Shown here one piece after another: positions 1 to 5,102 of a DNA stretch of 5,102 nt. Position 1 is the stretch's first letter. Each line of letters opens with the position of its first letter. The notes beneath the pieces were generated by a model that was given only the letters and a program-made list of their open reading frames with translations, was not told the DNA's origin and made no database searches. The DNA comes from Woeseiaceae bacterium (GTDB lineage: Bacteria > Pseudomonadota > Gammaproteobacteria > Steroidobacterales > Woeseiaceae): assembly GCA_022615525.1 (NCBI GenBank), contig JAKEGN010000073.1:1-5102 (forward strand), in the 5' to 3' direction. The position numbers were made by a program, and so were the translations under genes.

Positions 1-2388
1 CAACGAACAGCCGGAGTCTCCGGAATGCACACCGGCCTGCTCGATGTGCTCCATGATGCCGCCGATCAGCACACGTTCGCCGTCGCAAATCGCGTCGACG
101 TCCACTTCGGTGGCCCGGTCGAGAAAGCGGTCCAGCAGCACCGGACTCGAATTCGACACGTGTATGGCCGCCTCCATATAGGCTTCGAGGTCATCCGGGC
201 TGTGCACCACTTCCATCGCCCGTCCGCCCAGCACGTAGGACGGCCTCACCACCAGCGGATACCCGACTTCCGCGCCGAGTACCAGTGCCTCGTGGGGGTT
301 GCGCGCTGTGCGATTCGGCGGCTGCCGGAGTCCGAGTTTGTCGACGAGTTTCTGGAACCGCTCGCGGTCCTCGGCAAGATCGATGGAATCCGGCGACGTG
401 CCGATGATCGGTGCACCCGCCGCCTCCAGTTCTCTTGCGAGCTTCAGCGGCGTCTGGCCGCCGTACTGCACGATGACGCCTTTCGGTTTTTCCTTGTCTA
501 TGACTTCCATAACGTCTTCGAACGTCAGCGACTCGAAATACAGCCGGTCCGAAATGTCGTAGTCGGTCGATACGGTTTCCGGATTGCAGTTCACCATGAT
601 GCTTTCGTAGCCCGCTTCCTTCAGGGCGAGTGATGCATGGACACAGCAATAGTCAAATTCGATACCCTGGCCGATGCGGTTCGGGCCGCCGCCGAGGATC
701 ATGATCTTCTGCCGGTCAGTAGGCAGTGCCTCGCATTCCTCTTCATAGGTCGAGTACAGGTACGCCGTGGTCGTCGCAAATTCCGCGGCGCAGGTATCGA
801 CCCGTTTGAATACCGGCCTTATGCCCAGCTTGATGCGCTTCTGACGTATCGCGGCTTCGTCACGTTGCAACAACCTGGCTATTCGCGCATCGGAGAATCC
901 CTTGCGTTTGAGTTGCCGCAGCCGGATGGCCTCCAGCGACTCCAGCCCTTCCCTGGCGATTCTTGCTTCCTCGGCAACGAGGTCCTCGATTTGCGCCAGA
1001 AACCAGGGATCGATATGCGACAACTTCGCAACGTCGGAAGCCGAGAAACCGTGCCGCATCGCATCCGCCACATACAAAATGCGCTCTGCGCCAGGCACCC
1101 CCAGTTCATGGCGCAATTGGTCGCGGGTCTCATCGCTGTCGGGCGCGCTGCAGCGCTCATCGAGGCCGGATATTCCGGTTTCCAGCCCGCGCAGCGCCTT
1201 CTGCAATGACTCCTGGAAGGTGCGCCCTATCGCCATCACTTCGCCGACGGACTTCATTTGTGTGGTCAGGCGTGGATTCGCGCCAGGAAATTTCTCGAAG
1301 GTGAAACGCGGAATCTTGGTGACGACATAATCGATGGTGGGCTCGAACGAAGCCGGTGTCGCACCGCCGGTAATGTCATTTCGCAATTCGTCCAGCGTAT
1401 AGCCGATTGCCAGCTTTGCCGCGACCTTGGCGATCGGAAATCCGGTTGCCTTGGATGCCAGCGCCGAAGACCGCGACACACGCGGATTCATCTCGATCAC
1501 CAGCAGGCGGCCATCTTCCGGATTGACTGCAAACTGGACGTTCGAACCGCCGGTTTCAACGCCGATCTTTCGCAACACGTCGATCGACGCATTGCGCATG
1601 CGCTGGTATTCCTTGTCAGTCAACGTCTGCGCTGGGGCAACCGTAATCGAATCACCGGTGTGCACGCCCATGGGATCGAAATTCTCAATGGAGCAGACAA
1701 TGATGCAGTTGTCATTGCGATCCCGGACAACTTCCATCTCAAACTCTTTCCAGCCCAGCACGGACTCCTCGAGCAGCACTTCGCTGGTCGGCGACATTTC
1801 GAGTCCGTGTGACACGATCTGCTCGAACTCGTCGCGATTGTAGGCAACGCCGCCGCCCGTACCGCCCAGGGTGAACGACGGCCGGATGATTGTAGGAAAC
1901 CCTATGGACGGCTGCTTCTGCAGGGCCTCGTCGAGCGTGTGCGCAATTTCCGCTTTCGCCACCTCGAGTCCGATCTCCTGCATCGCCTTGCGAAACAACT
2001 CGCGATCCTCGGCCATGTCGATGGCCTCGCGCGACGCACCGATCAACTCGACCTTGTATTTTTCCAGCACGCCTTCGCGCACCAGGTCGAGAGCACAATT
2101 CAACGCGGTCTGCCCGCCCATCGTCGGCAGCAAGACGTCCGGCCTCTCCCGTGCAATCACCCGTTCGAGCACTGTCCAGTGCACCGGCTCTATATAGATC
2201 GCATCGGCCGTCTCAGGGTCCGTCATGATGGTCGCCGGATTGGAGTTCACCAGGATCACCCGGTAGCCCTCGGCTTTCAGCGCTTTGCAGGCCTGGGCCC
2301 CCGAGTAGTCAAACTCGCAGGCCTGACCGATCACGATCGGGCCCGCGCCGATGATCAGTACGCTGTCGATGTCTTTGCGTTTTGGCAT
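1..2388 (-). CDS. carB: Carbamoyl-phosphate synthase large subunit (5' part, 796 codons, runs off left edge)
   Basis: The large subunit makes carbamoyl phosphate from bicarbonate, ammonia supplied by CarA and two ATP, in the cytoplasm, for arginine and pyrimidine synthesis. The frame is open from ATG at 2388 to the window edge. It starts MPKRKDIDSV and matches E. coli CarB almost collinearly; that protein is about 1073 residues, so roughly the last quarter is missing here. The first ATP-grasp half spans about residues 1-400: R129, R169, E215, H243, Q285, E299, N301 and R303 are present. A more divergent oligomerisation region covers about 403-550. The second half starts near 560 with GGGPNRIGQGIEFDY and keeps R715, E761 and H788. 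The allosteric C-terminal domain lies outside. An in-frame TAA four codons upstream rules out a longer start. No good ribosome binding site precedes the ATG. No frameshift was seen. Identity is certain from the motifs; function is known from the family. Confidence 0.98.
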   Translation of the reverse strand, partial: MPKRKDIDSVLIIGAGPIVIGQACEFDYSGAQACKALKAEGYRVILVNSNPATIMTDPETADAIYIEPVHWTVLERVIARERPDVLLPTMGGQTALNCALDLVREGVLEKYKVELIGASREAIDMAEDRELFRKAMQEIGLEVAKAEIAHTLDEALQKQPSIGFPTIIRPSFTLGGTGGGVAYNRDEFEQIVSHGLEMSPTSEVLLEESVLGWKEFEMEVVRDRNDNCIIVCSIENFDPMGVHTGDSITVAPAQTLTDKEYQRMRNASIDVLRKIGVETGGSNVQFAVNPEDGRLLVIEMNPRVSRSSALASKATGFPIAKVAAKLAIGYTLDELRNDITGGATPASFEPTIDYVVTKIPRFTFEKFPGANPRLTTQMKSVGEVMAIGRTFQESLQKALRGLETGISGLDERCSAPDSDETRDQLRHELGVPGAERILYVADAMRHGFSASDVAKLSHIDPWFLAQIEDLVAEEARIAREGLESLEAIRLRQLKRKGFSDARIARLLQRDEAAIRQKRIKLGIRPVFKRVDTCAAEFATTTAYLYSTYEEECEALPTDRQKIMILGGGPNRIGQGIEFDYCCVHASLALKEAGYESIMVNCNPETVSTDYDISDRLYFESLTFEDVMEVIDKEKPKGVIVQYGGQTPLKLARELEAAGAPIIGTSPDSIDLAEDRERFQKLVDKLGLRQPPNRTARNPHEALVLGAEVGYPLVVRPSYVLGGRAMEVVHSPDDLEAYMEAAIHVSNSSPVLLDRFLDRATEVDVDAICDGERVLIGGIMEHIEQAGVHSGDSGCSL

Positions 2389-2483
2389 GGTCCGGGCTTA
2401 CGGGGCAGCACAGGAACGGGCTGGATCTTGTGAAATAAAATACCTTACAAATACTTTGTAAGACTTTGTTTTATCATAATTAA
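2389..2483 (-). other. AT-rich carA-carB intergenic gap
   Basis: These 95 bases separate the carA stop from the carB start. The part at 2431-2490 has only 11 G or C in 60 bases, in sharp contrast to the GC-rich genes on both sides. It contains the palindrome at 2444-2462, two copies of ACTTTGT (2453-2459 and 2463-2469) exactly ten bases apart, and a -10-like TATGAT on the minus strand (2473-2478) with no matching -35 box. A ten-codon minus-strand frame (2477-2445) has no ribosome binding site and is probably chance. The gap is much longer than the very short carA-carB spacing of E. coli. That it has a regulatory role is inference. Confidence 0.6.
2444..2462. promoter_or_regulatory. Perfect 8-bp inverted repeat, candidate operator or hairpin
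   Basis: CTTACAAA and TTTGTAAG are perfect inverted copies around a three-base TAC spacer. A third half-site-like copy (TTTGTTTT) follows at 2465-2472. On the minus strand the repeat is followed by TTTTATTT (2434-2441), so it could fold as a weak, AT-rich hairpin in the carAB transcript. As DNA it has the size of a dimer-binding operator. It does not resemble the ArgR box, which is built on TGAAT/ATTCA half-sites. In a stretch this AT-rich, chance origin is possible. The structure is seen directly; its function is unknown. Confidence 0.45.
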
Positions 2484-3641
2484 TCAAAATGAAAGGGCCG
2501 TCCTTGTGTGACTGCGCTTCAATACGTCCATGGCCTTGATAAAACGCTCGAACATGGGCGCGAGATCCTGCGGACCGGGGCTCGCTTCCGGGTGGCCCTG
2601 GAAACTGAACGCCGGCTTGTCGGTGTAGGCCATGCCCTGCAGGCTGCCGTCAAACAGGGAACGATGAGTCGCCACGACGTTTTTCGGCAGCGTTGCTTCG
2701 TCCACTGCGAAGCCGTGGTTCTGGCTCGTGATCAGGACCTTGCCGGTCTGGAGATCCTGCACCGGATGATTCGCGCCATGGTGGCCGAATTTCATCTTGA
2801 TCGTCTTTGCGCCGGCCGCGAGTCCAAGCAACTGGTGGCCCAGGCAGATGCCGAATACCGGCAAGTCGGCCTCGAGTATGTCCCTGATCGCAGCGATGGC
2901 GTAGTCGCAGGGTTCGGGATCTCCCGGCCCGTTTGACAGGAACACACCATCCGGTGCCAACCCGAGCACTTGCGATGCCGGCGTTTTTGCCGGCACGACT
3001 GTCATACGGCAATCAAGATCCGAGAGCAGCCGGAGGATATTGCGCTTGATGCCGAAATCGTAGGCAACCACATGATACGGAGCGATACGCCGGCTGAGTA
3101 TTCGCGGCCGGCGGCCGAATTCACTGCCGTGACACCACTGGTAGGCGCGATCCGTGGTCACGATCTTCGCCAGATCCATGCCGGCGATGCCGGGAAACTT
3201 CCGCGCATGCTGTACGGCAATCGAAGGATCGACTTCGCCGGTCATGATGCAGCCGGACTGTGCGCCCTTCTCCCTCAGGATGCGCGTCAGCTTTCGCGTA
3301 TCGATGTCTGCAATGGCCACGGTCTTGCCCGCAACCAGAAACTCCGAAAAGCTCCTTTCCGATCGCCAGCTGCTCGTCACCATGGAGCGGTCACGGATCA
3401 CCAGGCCCGACGCATGGACGCGCGACGATTCCATGTCCTGGCTGTTGGTACCGGTATTGCCGATGTGCGGATAGGTCAGCGTGACGATCTGCCGGCAATA
3501 AGACGGGTCTGTCAGAATCTCCTGGTAGCCGGTCATTGCGGTGTTGAAGACGACCTCGCCGATCGTCTTGCCTTCCTTGCCGACGGAGATGCCGTGAAAT
3601 ACGGTGCCGTCCTCGAGTGCGAGTATTGCGGGAGTAGTCAA
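2484..3641 (-). CDS. carA: Carbamoyl-phosphate synthase small (glutaminase) subunit
   Basis: This subunit hydrolyses glutamine and channels the ammonia to CarB. It has 385 residues; E. coli CarA has 382. The N-terminal small-subunit domain covers about residues 1-150 (GEVVFNTAMTGYQEILTDPSY near 28-48, HIGNTGTN near 59-66). The class I glutamine amidotransferase domain runs from about 190 to 375, with LSNGPGDP (235-242), the nucleophile C266 in GICLGHQ, SQNHGFAVD (306-314), and H350 and E352 in FQGHPEAS to complete the triad. The start is a TTG at 3641. An in-frame TGA lies five codons upstream, no ATG or GTG lies nearby, and the TTG places LEDG at residues 9-12 exactly as in E. coli CarA. From memory, E. 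coli carA also starts at UUG. No clear ribosome binding site precedes it, so it may be coupled to the small frame at 3638-3691. The gene lies 95 bases before carB and 166 bases after dapB. Confidence 0.98.
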   Translation of the reverse strand: MTTPAILALEDGTVFHGISVGKEGKTIGEVVFNTAMTGYQEILTDPSYCRQIVTLTYPHIGNTGTNSQDMESSRVHASGLVIRDRSMVTSSWRSERSFSEFLVAGKTVAIADIDTRKLTRILREKGAQSGCIMTGEVDPSIAVQHARKFPGIAGMDLAKIVTTDRAYQWCHGSEFGRRPRILSRRIAPYHVVAYDFGIKRNILRLLSDLDCRMTVVPAKTPASQVLGLAPDGVFLSNGPGDPEPCDYAIAAIRDILEADLPVFGICLGHQLLGLAAGAKTIKMKFGHHGANHPVQDLQTGKVLITSQNHGFAVDEATLPKNVVATHRSLFDGSLQGMAYTDKPAFSFQGHPEASPGPQDLAPMFERFIKAMDVLKRSHTRTALSF

Positions 3642-3691
3642 CGGTCGAGCCCGTCAGGTGCTGGCAGCAAACTACTGTCGATTTTCGTCAA
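3638..3691 (-). CDS. Possible 17-codon carA leader peptide
   Basis: A TTG at 3691 opens a short frame that would encode MTKIDSSLLPAPDGLDR and ends in a TGA sharing four bases (TTGA, 3638-3641) with the carA start codon. A GGAG on the minus strand (3702-3699) sits seven bases before the TTG, an ideal ribosome-binding spacing, whereas carA has no such site of its own. The arrangement would let ribosomes ending the leader restart on carA. Seen directly: the frame, the GGAG and the overlap. Inferred: that it is translated. Against it: it uses a TTG start, the frame is open well upstream by chance, and a frame this short is easy to find at random. I do not recognise the peptide. Confidence 0.28.
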   Translation of the reverse strand: MTKIDSSLLPAPDGLDR

Positions 3692-3698
3692 TCCCGTA

Positions 3699-3702
3699 CT
3701 CC
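3699..3702 (-). promoter_or_regulatory. Shine-Dalgarno-like GGAG upstream of carA
   Basis: This is the only good ribosome-binding-like sequence between the terminator-like hairpin and carA. It is 57 bases from the carA TTG, too far to serve carA directly, but seven bases from the TTG of the possible leader frame. Its role is inferred from spacing only. Confidence 0.3.
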
Positions 3703-3710
3703 AGATGCGC

Positions 3711-3739
3711 AAAAGCGGAAGGACGTCAGTCTTCCGCTT
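3711..3739 (-). terminator. Hairpin with short T run between dapB and carA (weak terminator or attenuator)
   Basis: Read on the minus strand, AAGCGGAAG (3739-3731) and CTTCCGCTT (3721-3713) form a perfect 9-bp stem with a nine-base loop, followed at once by a TTTT run (3714-3711, the first two bases in the stem) and then GCGC. The T run lies only on the side expected for leftward transcription, so it fits an end to the dnaJ-dapB transcript or an attenuator ahead of carA. The short T run suggests leaky termination. It lies 68 bases downstream of the dapB stop and about 70 bases upstream of the carA start. Confidence 0.55.
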
Positions 3740-3788
3740 CAGGCGACACCGGCTGTCCGGCGGCCCGACGTAGTTTACTCAAGCGATG

Positions 3789-3805
3789 CCGGTGGCGCCA
3801 GCCGG
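3789..3805 (-). other. Small GC-rich hairpin just past the dapB stop
   Basis: On the minus strand CCGGCTGGCGCCACCGG starts two bases after the dapB TGA. CCGG pairs with CCGG, followed by a one-base bulge, two more pairs and a GCGC loop. No T run follows, so it is not a terminator on its own. It could protect the 3' end of the dapB message. In GC-rich sequence a hairpin this small can be chance. Confidence 0.25.
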
Positions 3806-3807
3806 AA

Positions 3808-4599
3808 TCAGGCGACCAGATCGCTAAGGCCGTAGTAGCCGGCCGGCTGGCTGACCAGCCAGGCGGCCGCCCGGAGTGCGCCCTGGGCGAACACCCGTCG
3901 ATTCGTCACCCGGTGCGTCAATTCGAGGACCTCGTTGTCGCTGGCAAATATGACGCTGTGCTCACCGGGATTCTCGCCCTGCCGGGTCACGGAATACACG
4001 ATATCGCCGGCGGCTGGCGGTCCCAACGTACCGTCCTGGTCATAGTAATAGACCGAATCGAACGGCTGGCCGCGTCCCGCTGCCAGGACCTCGCCAAGTT
4101 GCAGCGCCGTTCCGGACGGCGCATCGCGCTTGTGACGGTGGTGCGTTTCCGCAATTGACGCACTGAAATCACTGCCGAGTACCGACGCTGCCTGCCGAAC
4201 CAGACCCTGCATCACGGCTATCCCGAGGCTCATGTTGCGCTCGTAAAGGACCGGGATGTGCGCAGATGCGTCCCGCAGGGCCGACCGGCCGCGCGCATCG
4301 ATGCCCGTTAACCCGCAGACCAGCGGAATGCCTTGCCTGCCTGCCGCATTGGCGACTGACTCGCAGGCATCCGGCAAACTGAAATCGACCACCACGTCTG
4401 CGTTGCGCAGTATATCTTGCGGGCGGCTGAGCACCGGAACGTCGGGGGAGACCCCAAGCGCCGACAGCCGCGTGATCGCTGCCGATTCGCCACCCTCGCG
4501 TACGCACACGCCGGCAAGTATCAGGTCCGGCGAGGTGGCGATTTCACTGACGATCGCCTGACCCATCCTGCCTGCGCCGATCAGCGCGATTCTGAGCAT
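3808..4599 (-). CDS. dapB: 4-hydroxy-tetrahydrodipicolinate reductase
   Basis: DapB reduces the product of DapA with NAD(P)H to tetrahydrodipicolinate in the diaminopimelate/lysine pathway, which also supplies peptidoglycan. It acts in the cytoplasm. The 263-residue protein is slightly shorter than E. coli DapB (273). The Rossmann glycine motif GAGRMG lies at residues 8-13, followed by DFS (72-74), GLTG (96-99) and NMSLGIAVM (122-130). The family signature ETHHRHKRDAPSGTAL (151-166) holds the catalytic H153 and K157 and the substrate-binding SGT. R206, G208 and GEH (212-214) match the C-terminal conserved block. The ATG at 4599 places the Rossmann motif at the usual distance from the N terminus, and a GGGA lies six bases upstream. 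The gene starts 16 bases after the dnaJ stop, so the two are probably co-transcribed. No defects were seen. Confidence 0.97.
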   Translation of the reverse strand: MLRIALIGAGRMGQAIVSEIATSPDLILAGVCVREGGESAAITRLSALGVSPDVPVLSRPQDILRNADVVVDFSLPDACESVANAAGRQGIPLVCGLTGIDARGRSALRDASAHIPVLYERNMSLGIAVMQGLVRQAASVLGSDFSASIAETHHRHKRDAPSGTALQLGEVLAAGRGQPFDSVYYYDQDGTLGPPAAGDIVYSVTRQGENPGEHSVIFASDNEVLELTHRVTNRRVFAQGALRAAAWLVSQPAGYYGLSDLVA

Positions 4600-4615
4600 G
4601 CGAAGTCCCGAGATG

Positions 4616-5102
4616 CTATTGGCTGATTCGCTCGAAAAACCGTTTTACGGTATCCAACCATCCACCGGCGCGGGGATTGTGCCTGCTGCCACCCGAAGTC
4701 ACCAGTTCATCGAATCGTCGCAGCAGCGCCGCCTGTTCCTCGGTCAGGTTGATCGGAGTCTCGACCACGACCCGGGCAAACAGGTCGCCGATGTGCCGGT
4801 CCCTGACTGTCGAGACGCCTTTGCCGCGCAAGCGAAAAACCTTTCCGGATTGGGTTCCCGAAGGAATCTTCAGTGACACATGACCGTCCAGGGTCGGCAG
4901 CTCCACCTCGCCGCCCAGCGTGGCTGCCGCGATACTGACCGGCACCTCGCAGGAAAGGTCCGCACCGGAGCGTTCGAAAAGCTTGTGTGCTTTGACGCGT
5001 ATCTCGACGTACAAATCGCCGGGCGGTCCGCCGTTACGGCCGGCCTCGCCTTCGCCGGACAAGCGAATTCTGTCACCGCTGTCGACACCTGCAGGAACTT
5101 TC
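4616..5102 (-). CDS. dnaJ: Chaperone protein DnaJ (C-terminal 161 codons, start beyond right edge)
   Basis: DnaJ is the Hsp40 partner of DnaK; it delivers unfolded proteins and stimulates the DnaK ATPase in the cytoplasm. Only the C-terminal part is visible, about 43% of a typical 376-residue protein. The frame enters at the right edge as KVPAGVDSGDRIR, then GEGEAG, GDLYVEIRVKAHKLFERSG, CEVPVSIAAATLGGEVELP and TLDGHVSLKIP, with GKVFRLRGKG and GDLFARVVVETP after these. These are the peptide-binding C-terminal domains I (end) and II. The tail ends in WLDTVKRFFERISQ, like the C-terminal dimerisation end of E. coli DnaJ. The J domain, Gly/Phe region and zinc finger lie outside. A TTG near 5062 is internal and not a start. 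The order dnaJ-dapB fits gammaproteobacteria. Confidence 0.97.
   Translation of the reverse strand, partial: KVPAGVDSGDRIRLSGEGEAGRNGGPPGDLYVEIRVKAHKLFERSGADLSCEVPVSIAAATLGGEVELPTLDGHVSLKIPSGTQSGKVFRLRGKGVSTVRDRHIGDLFARVVVETPINLTEEQAALLRRFDELVTSGGSRHNPRAGGWLDTVKRFFERISQ

Noticed and set aside
25..633. 202-codon plus-strand frame opposite carB
   Set aside because: It lies entirely antisense to well-conserved carB sequence. Its translation has many His and Arg residues, as expected from the reverse of GC-rich codons, and shows no recognisable domain.
1209..1620. Possible frameshift or break in carB
   Set aside because: The minus-strand reading was followed codon by codon across the whole gene. 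It stays open, and residue numbering stays in register with E. coli at R129, R169, E299, R715 and H788.
637..1812. Several 140-190 codon plus-strand frames opposite carB
   Set aside because: All overlap the continuous CarB frame, whose residues match E. coli throughout. They are by-products of GC-rich codon use.
2444..2462. ArgR operator (ARG box)
   Set aside because: carAB is an expected ArgR target, but the half-sites TTACAAA/TTTGTAA lack the TGAAT/ATTCA core of the ARG box.
2445..2477. Ten-codon ATG frame ahead of carB (MIKQSLTKYL)
   Set aside because: No ribosome binding site precedes it and it lies in AT-rich sequence, where short ATG frames are frequent.
3663..3691. Possible carA promoter with TTGACG as -35
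   Set aside because: TTGACG is a good -35 match, but the sequences 15-18 bases downstream (GCTGCC and neighbours) do not resemble a -10 box.
2970..3773. 267-codon plus-strand frame opposite carA and its leader
   Set aside because: It is the longest antisense frame, but it mirrors the conserved CarA coding sequence, has no ribosome binding site that I could support, and has no family motifs.

Overview
This is a housekeeping stretch of a GC-rich proteobacterial chromosome, most likely a non-enteric gammaproteobacterium. All four protein genes lie on the minus strand, so transcription runs from right to left: dnaJ (3' part, cut by the right edge), dapB (complete), carA (complete) and carB (first 796 codons, cut by the left edge). 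The order dnaJ-dapB-carA-carB is familiar from gammaproteobacteria such as Pseudomonas. All four proteins can be aligned by eye to their Escherichia coli counterparts, with active-site residues in place. No species can be named from this.

Layout. Positions 4616-5102 hold the C-terminal 161 codons of the DnaJ co-chaperone. After 16 bases comes dapB (3808-4599), the reductase of the lysine/diaminopimelate pathway. A 166-base gap (3642-3807) follows. It holds a small hairpin just past the dapB stop, a perfect 9-bp inverted repeat with a short T run that looks like a weak terminator or attenuator, and a possible 17-codon leader reading frame whose stop overlaps the carA start. carA (2484-3641) starts with TTG. 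A very AT-rich 95-base gap (2389-2483) with a perfect 8-bp palindrome precedes carB (1-2388).

How the genes work together. CarA releases ammonia from glutamine and passes it to CarB, which makes carbamoyl phosphate for both arginine and pyrimidine synthesis. DapB feeds lysine and peptidoglycan synthesis. DnaJ works with DnaK in protein folding and is unrelated in pathway. The hairpins suggest that carAB expression is at least partly separated from dapB, but no convincing promoter was found in front of carA.

No mobile element, CRISPR array, RNA gene or defence system was seen, and no new multi-gene system. The points worth a second look are in the two intergenic gaps. The long plus-strand reading frames opposite carB, carA and dapB are shadows of the real genes.
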